From Kiritimatiellota bacterium B12222 (GTDB lineage Bacteria; Verrucomicrobiota; Kiritimatiellia; SS1-B-03-39; UBA6053): a stretch of DNA of 64,000 nucleotides. This document shows, one piece after another, positions 25,701-34,430 of this stretch. Each line of letters opens with the position of its first letter. Position 1 is the stretch's first letter. Where the stretch lies: contig CP120722.1 in NCBI GenBank assembly GCA_029719485.1, positions 3,410,001 through 3,474,000 on the forward strand, in the 5' to 3' direction. The notes below the pieces were generated by a model. That model ran no database searches and had not been told where the DNA came from. It saw only the letters and a list, made by a program, of their open reading frames with translations. The position numbers and the translations under genes are program-made.

Positions 25701-26554
25701 CACGTCGCCTCTCCACAAAGATCGTCCCCACCCATCACCTCTTCTAAGGTCGTCAAACGAGTCCCCGGCTCATGCAGGGCTGGATTACACAGCAACAAGC
25801 CTTTGGTATAAGGATGCTGAGGGTTTCGCAATACATCTGAGGTCGTCCCCTGCTCCACCATTTCGCCATTACGCATCACCGCCACCCGTTCACAAACCTC
25901 GGCCACCACCGCCAAATCGTGACTAATCAAAATTAAGGACATCCCCGTTTTCTTTTGTAGCTCACTCATCAATTCCAAAATCTGACGCTGCACCGTCACG
26001 TCCAAAGCCGTTGTCGGCTCATCCGCAATCAAAATTTCAGGTTCGGAAATCATGGCCATCGCAATCATCACCCGCTGACGCATCCCGCCAGAAAATTCAT
26101 GAGGCCAAGCTCTCGCCCGCTTTTCAGCATCTGAAATCCCCACCGACTTCATGGCCGCCAAGGCCCGTTTTCCTGCCTCCTTTTTCGAAACGCCTTGATG
26201 AATCCGCAGAGGTTCCGCAATTTGGTCGATCACCCGCTGATGTGGATTCAGGGAAGTCATGGGATCTTGAAAAATCATCGAAATCCGTTTTCCACGCACT
26301 CCCCGCATCGTCTTGGAGCTACAACTACACAACTCGATCCCTTCAAAGAGCGCTTGGCCAGAAATTTGCGCAGGTGGACGAGGAACCAAGCCCATCAAGG
26401 TCGACACACAGACAGATTTCCCACTCCCACTCTCCCCGACAATACCCAACGAATCTCCAGCTTCTAAGTCAAAGCTGACCCCCTTCACCGCTTCCAAAGT
26501 GCCATCACGCAAAGGAAAGGTCACCCGTAACTCTTTAACCGATAACTGACTCAT
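25700..26554 (-). CDS. oppD: Oligopeptide/dipeptide ABC transporter ATP-binding protein, OppD-like
   Basis: A 284-residue ATPase with Walker A VGESGSGKSVCVS, signature FSGGMRQRVMIAMAM, Walker B EILIADEPTTALDVT and H-loop SHDLAVV. The 4Fe-4S-type Cys cluster of some OppD proteins is not evident; the end (NPALHEPGTRLTTLEEVMGGD) has only one late Cys. The start overlaps the oppC stop by 4 bases (ATGA). Confidence 0.94.
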   Translation of the reverse strand: MSQLSVKELRVTFPLRDGTLEAVKGVSFDLEAGDSLGIVGESGSGKSVCVSTLMGLVPRPPAQISGQALFEGIELCSCSSKTMRGVRGKRISMIFQDPMTSLNPHQRVIDQIAEPLRIHQGVSKKEAGKRALAAMKSVGISDAEKRARAWPHEFSGGMRQRVMIAMAMISEPEILIADEPTTALDVTVQRQILELMSELQKKTGMSLILISHDLAVVAEVCERVAVMRNGEMVEQGTTSDVLRNPQHPYTKGLLLCNPALHEPGTRLTTLEEVMGGDDLCGEAT

Positions 26555-27414
26555 GACTTCCCTCCCCGACGAGGATCCAACGCATCACGCAAACCATCCC
26601 CCAAGAAATTAAGCGCCAACAAGGTCAAAAACATCGCCAATCCTGGAAAGATCATCAACCACGGAAAATCCTCCATCGCCCCCACCCCATCCTTAATTAA
26701 ACTGCCCCACGAAGCCATCGGTGGCTGAACGCCTAAGCCCAGAAAACTCAAAAAAGCCTCCAACAACATCACACTCGGAATCGTGAGGGTCACATAGATC
26801 ACCACCGTGCCCAACACATTGGGCAACAAATGACGAAATAAAATTCGAGATTGACTGTAGCCCAATACCTGACAGGCCTCGATAAACTCCTGATGACGTA
26901 ATCCCATTACTTGCCCCCGCACAATCCGGGCCATGGTCAACCATTCCACCGCACCAATGGCCACAAACAGTAAAATCAAATTGCGTTCAAACAACGTGAT
27001 CAACAAAATCACCAACAAGGTAAAAGGAAGTGCATATAACACATCCACCACCCGCATCATCAACGCATCAGTTTTGCCCCCCACAAACCCACTAATCCCC
27101 CCATAACTGACCCCAATCACCAGGGAAACCCCAGTGGCAGCCAGGGCCACTGCAAAAGAAATTCGCCCCCCCACCAAGGTGCGTGTGAGCAAATCTCTAC
27201 CAATTTCATCCGTACCCAGCCAATGAGTGGCATTGGGGGGCTGGTGCGTATTCATCAAATCCATTTCATCAAAGTTGTAAGGACTTATCCAAGGCCCCGC
27301 CACGCAAGCGATCATCATGAACAACAGCATGACCAAGCCAAACAGGGCCGCCCGATTATGCACCAATCTGCGCCAGGCATCTCCCGACAATGAGTAGCCT
27401 TTCCCTTCGCTCAC
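26551..27414 (-). CDS. oppC: Oligopeptide/dipeptide ABC transporter permease, OppC-like
   Basis: A 287-residue permease. I choose a GTG start at 27414 (VSEGKGYSLSGD), which overlaps the oppB stop as GTGA and has AAGGAGG just upstream. A longer ATG start at 27453 would overlap oppB by 43 bases. The N-terminal OppC_N segment, DEIGRDLLTRTLVGGRISF and the EAA loop (EACQVLGYSQSRILFRHLLP) are present. It forms the channel with OppB. Confidence 0.93.
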   Translation of the reverse strand: MSEGKGYSLSGDAWRRLVHNRAALFGLVMLLFMMIACVAGPWISPYNFDEMDLMNTHQPPNATHWLGTDEIGRDLLTRTLVGGRISFAVALAATGVSLVIGVSYGGISGFVGGKTDALMMRVVDVLYALPFTLLVILLITLFERNLILLFVAIGAVEWLTMARIVRGQVMGLRHQEFIEACQVLGYSQSRILFRHLLPNVLGTVVIYVTLTIPSVMLLEAFLSFLGLGVQPPMASWGSLIKDGVGAMEDFPWLMIFPGLAMFLTLLALNFLGDGLRDALDPRRGGKS

Positions 27415-28343
27415 GACTCCTCCTTGCGTAAACGGATCTTGGGATTCAACCACGCCAACACCACATCGACCAACGTGTTAAACAGCACCATAAACGTACC
27501 GAACAGTAACACACAGCCCAGAACCAAAAACTGATCGCGATTTTGGGCCGCATTCACAATCACGCCCCCCATACCGGGAATTTGAAAAATCGTTTCCACC
27601 ACAAAAGCGCCCGTCAATAAGCCCGCAGCCGCCGGACCTAAAAAGCTCACCACGGGTTGCACACCACCCCGCAAGGCATGACCCAAGATCACCCGCACTT
27701 CTGACAAGCCTTTGGCTCGTGCAGTGCGAATGTAATCCTTCGACAATTCTTCCAACATGCCCCCGCGTGCCAATCGGGCAATATACGCAGCATAAATGGA
27801 CCCCAATGAAATCACGGGCAAAATAAGATCCTCAGCACTACCCCAGCCCATCACCGGAAACCATTTTAGTTTTAATCCAAAATAAAGTGCCAATACCGGC
27901 CCTAACACAAATCCAGGAATACAAATACCAATCAAAGCCAAGGACATCGCCACATGATCCCCCCAACCATTTGGTACAATCGCCGCCAAAATCCCCAAAC
28001 TCATCCCCACCACCAAAGCATAAAGCAAAGCCCATGCGCCCAACTCCAATGACACCGGTAAGGCCGAAGAGATCAATTCACGAACAGATCGTCCAGGCTT
28101 CTTCAAACTCGGGCCCAAATCTCCCTTCAGCAACCCGCCCACATAGCGCAGATACTGCACCGGAATGGGTTTATCCAAGCCATAGGTTTTATTGAGCGTT
28201 TCCAAGGTTTGTGCCGGTAATTCCTTCTCAGAAGCAAAAGGACTTCCCGGCGCCAATCGTACCAAAAGAAAACTCAACATCGTCAACACCACCAAAGTGG
28301 GTAGCGCTTGAAAAAGAAGTCGGTTGAAAAGAAAACGTATCAC
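27411..28343 (-). CDS. oppB: Oligopeptide/dipeptide ABC transporter permease, OppB-like
   Basis: A 310-residue permease with a GTG start at 28343 and the N-terminal MIRFLFNRLLFQALPTLVVL helix. LAPGSPF, GLDKPIPVQYLRYV and the EAA loop YIRTARAKGLSEVRVILGHA fit the family. It is the first gene of the oppBCDF unit. No periplasmic binding protein gene lies in this operon; two OppA homologues occur 26-30 kb away. The upstream region has repeats and a palindrome (28420-28727). Confidence 0.94.
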   Translation of the reverse strand: MIRFLFNRLLFQALPTLVVLTMLSFLLVRLAPGSPFASEKELPAQTLETLNKTYGLDKPIPVQYLRYVGGLLKGDLGPSLKKPGRSVRELISSALPVSLELGAWALLYALVVGMSLGILAAIVPNGWGDHVAMSLALIGICIPGFVLGPVLALYFGLKLKWFPVMGWGSAEDLILPVISLGSIYAAYIARLARGGMLEELSKDYIRTARAKGLSEVRVILGHALRGGVQPVVSFLGPAAAGLLTGAFVVETIFQIPGMGGVIVNAAQNRDQFLVLGCVLLFGTFMVLFNTLVDVVLAWLNPKIRLRKEES

Positions 28344-28419
28344 GTGCTGATCTCTGCCTTTTTACAACACTTTCGTCAAGACAGGCGACCAACAAGATGA
28401 TGCACCGAACACCCACCTA

Positions 28420-28655
28420 CCCCAAACCACCTGAATCCTACTTGCAGGGCGTATCTAAACCCCGATACAACCTCCCTCCCCAAACCACCTGAATCCTACT
28501 TGCAGGGCGTATCTAAACCCCGAAACCACTTCCCCTTCAAAAACCATGTGAGTCCTTGCTTGCAGGGCGAGCAGGTATCGAAACCCCGAGACCTCTTCCC
28601 CTCCCAAAAACACGTGAGTCCTGCTTGCAGGGCGAGCGGGTATCTGAAAAACCGA
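28420..28655. repeat. Four-copy intergenic repeat array
   Basis: Four direct repeats with starts about 58, 59 and 67 bases apart. Copies 1 and 2 (28420-28465, 28478-28523) share AAACCACCTGAATCCTACTT, then GCAGGGCGTATCTAAACCCC. Copies 3 and 4 (about 28541-28589 and 28608-28655) are diverged: they have AGTCCT(T)GCTTGCAGGGCGAGC and a longer GC(A/G)GGTATC part. Short CT-rich spacers of 12-20 bases separate them. They do not fit CRISPR (spacers too short). They lie in the 480-base gap upstream of oppB; no gene is here. Confidence 0.8.
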
Positions 28656-28704
28656 AGCCACTTCCCCCAACAAGATTAAAAAATCTGTTCCTCATATCTC
28701 AATA

Positions 28705-28727
28705 ATCGTATATCGACGATATACGAT
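28705..28727. promoter_or_regulatory. 23-base palindrome, probable operator
   Basis: ATCGTATATCG-A-CGATATACGAT: perfect 11-base arms around one central base. It is AT-rich and has no T-run, so it looks like a dimeric regulator site. It lies 97 bases beyond the pseudouridine synthase stop and 362 bases upstream of oppB. The regulator is unknown; control of oppBCDF is inference. Confidence 0.6.
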
Positions 28728-28823
28728 ATATTAATACGACAAATCCAGAATACTCAAAGAAAGCTCACAGCTCATCAAACCGACCTCCTCACATCCCCCC
28801 TCTCCAAACTCAGTGTCTTAAAA

Positions 28824-29615
28824 TCAGCTCAAGCCAACAGCTTTACGCACATTGGCCAATTCACGACCTGCCAGTTCGCGACATTCCCCTACAGGTAAAT
28901 CAATAATATCTAATCCCGCCATGCGAATCCGTTTAATCCTGACCACGGCGGCGTCAACATAATCGCACATCCGGCGAATATGACGGTTACGTCCTTCACC
29001 TAAGATCATCGAGTAGCAATAAAAGCGTCCTTGACTCGGAACAGGCGTAATGGCCAAAGCCGCAAGGCGCTCGCCCTCATCTTTGACCCCGTCCAACATC
29101 GCCTGCCCCTGCTCTTCGGTTAATTCGTCACGAAGCCACACTAAATATTCTTTTTCCACGTGATAACGTGGATGAGTCAATCGATTCGAAAGTTCACCAT
29201 CATTCGTGACCAAAATTAAGCCTTCGCTGTTTTGATCTAAACGGCCCACCGGATACAGACGTAAGTCTTTCCACGTGTCCGGCAACAAATCCAACACCGT
29301 TTTACGGTCCTCCGGATCCGTCACCGTACAAATGACATTACGCGGTTTATGAACCAACAAAACCCGAGTGGATTGAGGGCGTACCTCATTGCCATATACC
29401 TTCACCACAGTTTCATACGGAAAAACCGTCACTCCCATGGAAGTGACGGGTTTACCATCAACTGTGACATCTCCGTCTGCAATCAGACGGTCACAGGCAC
29501 GTCGCGACCCCAACCCGCACGAAGCAAGGTAACGGTTTAAACGTATAGAAGACTCACGCTTCAGGTTTAGTTTTCCGTAAACCGAAGGCACGGTCACCTT
29601 CTTTCCAGTCGCCAC
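28824..29615 (-). CDS. rluB: RsuA/RluB-family pseudouridine synthase
   Basis: A 263-residue enzyme (from GTG 29615) with an N-terminal S4 RNA-binding domain (SIRLNRYLASCGLGSRRACD) and the catalytic pseudouridine synthase domain with RLDQNSEGLILVTNDGEL, the motif with the nucleophilic Asp. It isomerises a uridine, most likely in 23S rRNA (RluB type); RsuA-type 16S specificity cannot be excluded. The beginning overlaps the small basic protein gene (29554-29709). A GTG at 29591, with AAGG upstream, may be the real start. Confidence 0.88.
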   Translation of the reverse strand: MATGKKVTVPSVYGKLNLKRESSIRLNRYLASCGLGSRRACDRLIADGDVTVDGKPVTSMGVTVFPYETVVKVYGNEVRPQSTRVLLVHKPRNVICTVTDPEDRKTVLDLLPDTWKDLRLYPVGRLDQNSEGLILVTNDGELSNRLTHPRYHVEKEYLVWLRDELTEEQGQAMLDGVKDEGERLAALAITPVPSQGRFYCYSMILGEGRNRHIRRMCDYVDAAVVRIKRIRMAGLDIIDLPVGECRELAGRELANVRKAVGLS

Positions 29616-29709
29616 GGGCTTTCAACAGATCAACACGCTCGAAGCGTTTGAGCACGTTACGACGTTTTGCAATTTTACTGGCACCTTTAAGGCTACGATG
29701 CATGGACAT
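29554..29709 (-). CDS. Small basic protein of the Chlamydiae/Verrucomicrobia family
   Basis: A 51-residue protein, missed by usual length cut-offs: MSMHRSLKGASKIAKRRNVL, then KRFERVDLLKARGDWKEGDR and AFGLRKTKPEA. The arrangement of HRSLKGA, RRNVLKRFERV and the FGL-K-KP end matches the small basic protein family (TIGR04137) of Chlamydiae and Verrucomicrobia. GGAG lies upstream of the ATG. The 3' end overlaps the 5' end of the pseudouridine synthase gene in another frame. The role is unknown; a basic, ribosome-associated protein is likely. It is a strong lineage marker. Confidence 0.9.
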   Translation of the reverse strand: MSMHRSLKGASKIAKRRNVLKRFERVDLLKARGDWKEGDRAFGLRKTKPEA

Positions 29710-29819
29710 GATAAAACTCCTGGTCAAAAAAATAGAAAATCGAGAGTGGGGACTTAAACGTCAATTTAAGCGCTTTGTCAATGCCTATTTCTCGAAATCC
29801 TCCTTCAATTCATCCCCTC

Positions 29820-30434
29820 TCAACCCGCTGAAAGCGCCTGAAAATAAGGCTTTAACTTGTTTTTATTTACGTTCGCCCAATCAGACCACTGACGTTTCAG
29901 CTCTTTTTCAGCAAATTCTCTTTTCTTTTTTACATCCATTCCTTTGTCATAGGAAGATGCGGTAATCTTGCGTGCATCGGCAATTTGCCCCACATAGAGA
30001 TTGCGTTCAGTGGCCATATTATTGAGTTCCGTAATCAACGCCGTTATCACTTTCGCTTGTTGTTCGGTCAAATCACCGCTTTTAAAATCAGCTTCCGCCA
30101 AATTCCACAAGCTTTTCAATTTGTTTGCGACATTCACATTTCCACCAGAAATGGGAGCGAAAATTTGAGCCGCCACCTGCGTCAACTCTTTATTTTGCAT
30201 CTGCAAAGGCGTTAACTCCTCTACCTCAGCTTCAGGTTTCGTTTTTTTAAATCTTCCAAAGAAACCACCCCTTTCTTCATCCCCTTCAGCGCCATTCCCT
30301 TTCTGAGAGGTATAGGTTTTCCCGCCGGAAGCGCCACCGTCTTGGCCGCCAAAATATTGCCATCCCCAATACGCGCCATACCCCAACAGAGCGATCACCA
30401 CCAGTGCCTTGATTAAATCAAATAATTTTCCCAT
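29820..30434 (-). CDS. Membrane-anchored hypothetical protein
   Basis: A 204-residue protein starting at ATG 30434 (MGKLFDLIKALVVIALLGYG); AGGAG lies nine bases upstream, and the upstream in-frame codon is TTG. One transmembrane helix (residues 4-24) is followed by a Gly/Gln linker, an acidic-basic segment (EEVEELTPLQMQ) and a helical domain of about 110 residues (ANKLKSLWNLAEADFKSGDL ... KRQWSDWANVNKNKLKPYFQ). The topology is N-in with a periplasmic domain, or the reverse. No family recognised. It stands between the small basic protein gene and the transporter. Confidence 0.7.
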   Translation of the reverse strand: MGKLFDLIKALVVIALLGYGAYWGWQYFGGQDGGASGGKTYTSQKGNGAEGDEERGGFFGRFKKTKPEAEVEELTPLQMQNKELTQVAAQIFAPISGGNVNVANKLKSLWNLAEADFKSGDLTEQQAKVITALITELNNMATERNLYVGQIADARKITASSYDKGMDVKKKREFAEKELKRQWSDWANVNKNKLKPYFQALSAG

Positions 30435-30532
30435 GTCCAAAATCTCCTGTTATACATTTCATGGCCAATGCTCATGATTTTATAGAAAATTGCAATATCA
30501 GAACCTGATTAGATTCTAAAGGACCCCTTCAA

Positions 30533-32323
30533 CTAGAAAGGCCAAATCATCGGAATAAAGTACACACATACGCCACAAAACAGTAGCGCCAACGGAAACC
30601 CAATGCGTGCAAAATCACTAAACCGATAGCCCCCGGGCCCATAAACCATCAAATTGGTTTGATAGCCAATCGGTGTCATAAAACTCGCAGAAGCCGCCAC
30701 CATAATGCAAATGACAAAAGGCAAAGGACTCACATCCAGACGCTCCGCAGCATTCATCGCAATCGGGAACACTACCGCCGCCGCTGCATTATTGGTCATC
30801 ATTTCTGTGCTCACTGAAGTGAGGACATAAACCAAAAGCAAACACAAACCCGGTCGATCACCAGCCAAACTCAAAATCGCCTCGGCGATCGCAACCGCAG
30901 CCCCACTCTGCTCCAACGCAAGCCCAAACCCCAAGGCCGCAGCAATCGTGATTAACACATGCCACTCGATACGCCTCCGGGCTTTTGCAGGATTACAACA
31001 GCCCGTAATCAACATCAACAAAGCCGCCAATATTGATGCCTTTAACATGCTCAACCACCCACCAGCCACCAACACCACCATCAGCCCTAAAATTCCAAAC
31101 GCCCACGGCGCCTTCTCCGTTCGGGGCGGCGTGGAGTCGGCCACAGAACTGATCAAATAAAAGTCACGAGAATCCTTCTGACGCGACAAAAACCCCGCAT
31201 GCGATTCCACCAACAATGTATCCCCCGCCCGCAACACAATATCGCCAATCCGACCCGCAACCCGACTCCCATTCCGAGCCACCGCAATCACTACGGCATT
31301 GTAATGCTGACGGAAACGGCCTTCCCGAATTGACTGCCCCACCAACGGACAAGTGTTGGAGACCACCGCCTCCACCAAACAACGTTGATGCCGTGGCCCT
31401 TCCAATTTAAATATTTGTTCAGTGGCAGGCGCTAATCCCTTTTGCGCATACACTTCACGAATAGAGGCTACATTCCCCACAAACAACAAACGGTCCTCAG
31501 CTTGTAATACTTCTTTGGGTGAAACTGCAGATAAAATTTGTTCTCCACGCAACAATTCAGCCACAAACACACCCTGTAAGTGACGTAACCCCGCCTCTTC
31601 AATCGTTTGCCCCACCAAAGAAGTATTCGCAGGAACGCGCATTTCCAACGTGTATTCCCGAGGATTCTCAATCACTTCAGCAAAACCCCGACGCGAAGGC
31701 AACCAACGATGGAAAATCAATAAATACAACAATCCTAACAGCGCACAAGGTAAGCCGATTTTACTAATCTCAAACATGCTCAAACCAGCCTCTACACCAT
31801 ATCGACTTTGCAATAACCCATTCACCACCAAATTGGTACTCGTGCCAATCAAGGTACACAGACCTCCAAAAATCGAAGCATAACTTAAGGGAATCAGAAG
31901 CTTTGAGGGTTGAATTTTAATTCGCCGACTCCATGCAATCACCGTAGGAATAAACAATGCCACCACCGGCGTATTGTTCAAAAAGGCACTGAGCAAAGCG
32001 ACAGGTGCGGTTAAGCGAATTTGAGCTTGGCGGTATCCTTTCGGTCGCCCCAACACATGATGCGTCACCCACTGCAATCCGCCCGTATCCTGCACTCCCG
32101 CCACCACAATATACAACAATCCCACCGTCATTACGGCCGGCGAACTAAATCCGGACAAGGCGTCTGATACCTTAAGCACCCCACTCAAAATCAAAACCCC
32201 AAGGCCTCCCATAAACACAACATCCGAAGAGAGACGGGAAAAAATCAGGGCAGAAAAAGTTCCCGTAACCACCGCCAGGGCTACCCAAGCGTCCCAAGAT
32301 AAATTTTGTAGTAACTCAGTCAT
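30533..32323 (-). CDS. DASS/SLC13-type transporter with two RCK_C (TrkA-C) domains
   Basis: A 596-residue membrane protein with about ten helices in two blocks (residues 1-205 and 390-596). The family motifs AFLNNTPVVALFIPTVIAW and STEMMTNNAAAAVVFPIAMN are the two SNT-like repeat hairpins; the sequence near the end is TPIGYQTNLMVYGPGGY. In between are two RCK_C domains (about 215-295 and 300-370; GEVNT-like PANTSLVGQTIEEAGLRHL and NTCPLVGQSIREGRFRQHYN). Substrate is probably a divalent anion such as sulfate, by family; sulfate import would fit the nearby sulfotransferases. Substrate is not shown in sequence. Confidence 0.9.
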   Translation of the reverse strand: MTELLQNLSWDAWVALAVVTGTFSALIFSRLSSDVVFMGGLGVLILSGVLKVSDALSGFSSPAVMTVGLLYIVVAGVQDTGGLQWVTHHVLGRPKGYRQAQIRLTAPVALLSAFLNNTPVVALFIPTVIAWSRRIKIQPSKLLIPLSYASIFGGLCTLIGTSTNLVVNGLLQSRYGVEAGLSMFEISKIGLPCALLGLLYLLIFHRWLPSRRGFAEVIENPREYTLEMRVPANTSLVGQTIEEAGLRHLQGVFVAELLRGEQILSAVSPKEVLQAEDRLLFVGNVASIREVYAQKGLAPATEQIFKLEGPRHQRCLVEAVVSNTCPLVGQSIREGRFRQHYNAVVIAVARNGSRVAGRIGDIVLRAGDTLLVESHAGFLSRQKDSRDFYLISSVADSTPPRTEKAPWAFGILGLMVVLVAGGWLSMLKASILAALLMLITGCCNPAKARRRIEWHVLITIAAALGFGLALEQSGAAVAIAEAILSLAGDRPGLCLLLVYVLTSVSTEMMTNNAAAAVVFPIAMNAAERLDVSPLPFVICIMVAASASFMTPIGYQTNLMVYGPGGYRFSDFARIGFPLALLFCGVCVYFIPMIWPF

Positions 32324-32548
32324 GTTTGATGTCGGTAAAACTAGAAGTTCTTATGGGGTCACCAATAGAAAACAATCAGGAACTCCATCCTTTCGTCACA
32401 AAGATCTTAAACGAATCCCCAGTAAATAAGTAGCGTTCAGCCTAACCCTTGCAAAAAAAATCATTCCTCTTTAAAAAAAATTGAACAATCGTAACTTTTC
32501 GCCGTCTATGCTAACGACCATTTCATTTAAACAGGAATTATTAACTTT

Positions 32549-33538
32549 ATGACAAATCAAATCGATCTACTCCAAGACCGCGTCAATGAGGAACACGGCT
32601 TTATTGGAAAACTCCGCTCGGAAATGGCCCGCGTGGTCGTGGGACAAAGCTATCTGGTTGACCGCTTAATTTTAGGACTTCTCTGTGATGGCCATGTACT
32701 CTTAGAAGGTGTACCCGGATTAGCAAAAACCCTTTCCGTCAAAACCCTGGCCTCTTTACTGGATACCCAATTTTCCCGTCTCCAGTTCACACCCGACCTC
32801 CTCCCGGCCGATGTATTAGGGACCTTGATTTACAACCCCAAAGATGGCGACTTCAGCATCAGAAAAGGCCCCATTTTTGCAAACTTAATTTTGGCCGATG
32901 AAATTAACCGCGCCCCCGCAAAAGTGCAAAGCGCTTTACTCGAAGCCATGCAGGAACGTCAAGTCACCATTGGCGACACCACCTACCCCTTGCCCTCTCC
33001 TTTCTTGGTACTGGCCACCGAAAACCCCATCGAACAAGAAGGAACCTACCCCTTGCCTGAAGCGCAAGTCGACCGTTTCATGTTCAAATTGCGCATCGGC
33101 TATCCCAGCATTGCCGAAGAGCGCCTCATCATGGAGCAACACGCCAACACCGGAAGCAAACCCAACCTTAGTCCTGTGGTTTCTCCCGAGGACATACTGC
33201 GGGCCCGCAAAGTGGTCAACCAAATCTACTTGGATGAAAAAATTAAAGACTACATCCTCAGCATCATTTTTGCTACCCGTGACCCCGCGGCCTACGGTCT
33301 TAAATTAGATGACTACTTACGCTTCGGCGCATCCCCCCGTGCCACCATCTCTTTGGCCTTGGCCGCCCGTGCACATGCCTTCTTGCAACAGCGCGCCTAC
33401 GTCACGCCTCAAGATGTCAAAACCATGGCCCCCGATGTTCTCCGCCACCGCGTACTCGTCTCCTACGAAGCCGAAGCCGAAGAAATGGACTCCGACGCCT
33501 TGATCAGCGACATCCTCAAAGAACTCCCCGTTCCGTAA
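32549..33538 (+). CDS. moxR: MoxR-family AAA+ ATPase
   Basis: A 329-residue AAA ATPase. Walker A is GVPGLAKTL (residue ~55), Walker B is LILADEINRAPAKVQSALLE, sensor-1 VLATENPIEQEGTYPLPEAQ, and the end has the lid helical domain with ASPRATISLALAARAHAF. It is thought to act as a chaperone for maturing VWA proteins. It starts the operon; a 225-base upstream region separates it from the divergent transporter gene and carries several AT-rich, poorly spaced promoter-like elements. Confidence 0.95.
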   Translation: MTNQIDLLQDRVNEEHGFIGKLRSEMARVVVGQSYLVDRLILGLLCDGHVLLEGVPGLAKTLSVKTLASLLDTQFSRLQFTPDLLPADVLGTLIYNPKDGDFSIRKGPIFANLILADEINRAPAKVQSALLEAMQERQVTIGDTTYPLPSPFLVLATENPIEQEGTYPLPEAQVDRFMFKLRIGYPSIAEERLIMEQHANTGSKPNLSPVVSPEDILRARKVVNQIYLDEKIKDYILSIIFATRDPAAYGLKLDDYLRFGASPRATISLALAARAHAFLQQRAYVTPQDVKTMAPDVLRHRVLVSYEAEAEEMDSDALISDILKELPVP

Positions 33539-33545
33539 ATCGCCC

Positions 33546-34430
33546 ATGCTTTCCAAAGAGTTGTTACGGAAAATACGGGGCATTGAAATCCGCACCCGTC
33601 ATCTGGTGACCGATGCATTGGCAGGTCAATATCACTCGGCCTTCAAAGGTTCCGGCATGGAATTTGAAGAAGTACGTGAATACCAGCCGGGTGATGATGT
33701 GCGTAGCATTGACTGGAACGTCACGGCCCGTATGCAGCACCCCTTCATCAAAACCTTTAGAGAAGAACGAGAACTCACCGTTCTCCTCGTGGTGGACATG
33801 AGTGCATCCCTGCAGTTCGGATCCGGAAGTCAACTCAAACAGGACATCGTCGCTGAAATTGCAGCCCTGCTCGCCTTGGCCGCCATTCGCAATCAAGACA
33901 ACGTCGCCCTGCTCCTCCACACCGATGAAGTCGAAAAATATATCCCCGCCGGAAAGGGTTCGAGACACGTCCTCCGCGTCGTACGAGAAATCCTCAGCTT
34001 CACGCCTCACTCAAAAGGATCAGATCTGAAACCGGCTCTCACCTTTCTGAACCGCGTCATGCATCGTAAAACCGTCATCTTTCTCATTGGGGACGGACGC
34101 TTGCCCGATGACAATATCGAAGCCGCTAAATTAACCTCCCGCCGACACGACGTCGTCTCTCTTCGCCTCGAAGACCCCAGCGAACATCACTGGGAATCCG
34201 TCGGCTTAATCGACTGGAAAGATCCCGAAACCGGAGAGTCCATTTTGCTCGACACCTCCAGCTCCAAAGTGCGCAAGGCCCTACAAACAGCACACCGCTC
34301 CTGGACCGAACAACAAGATCAACAACTCCTGCGGGCCTCTATCGATCATTTACATCTCTCCTCTGATGAACCTTACGAACGTGCACTCGCCCGGTTTTTC
34401 AAAATCAGAGCTCAACGGAGGGGTAAGTGA
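33546..34430 (+). CDS. DUF58 domain protein
   Basis: A 294-residue protein. The DUF58 signature YQPGDDVRSIDWNVTARMQH is at about residues 47-67, followed by a VWA-like fold with VVDMSASLQFGS (MIDAS-like). The family binds to MoxR partners in Bat operons. It overlaps the next gene by 4 bases and follows moxR by 7 bases. No transmembrane segment is visible, so it should be cytoplasmic. Confidence 0.94.
   Translation: MLSKELLRKIRGIEIRTRHLVTDALAGQYHSAFKGSGMEFEEVREYQPGDDVRSIDWNVTARMQHPFIKTFREERELTVLLVVDMSASLQFGSGSQLKQDIVAEIAALLALAAIRNQDNVALLLHTDEVEKYIPAGKGSRHVLRVVREILSFTPHSKGSDLKPALTFLNRVMHRKTVIFLIGDGRLPDDNIEAAKLTSRRHDVVSLRLEDPSEHHWESVGLIDWKDPETGESILLDTSSSKVRKALQTAHRSWTEQQDQQLLRASIDHLHLSSDEPYERALARFFKIRAQRRGK

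Noticed and set aside
28420..28655. CRISPR array
   Set aside because: Repeats are about 46-50 bases and diverged, spacers only 12-20 bases and CT-rich, and there are no cas genes.
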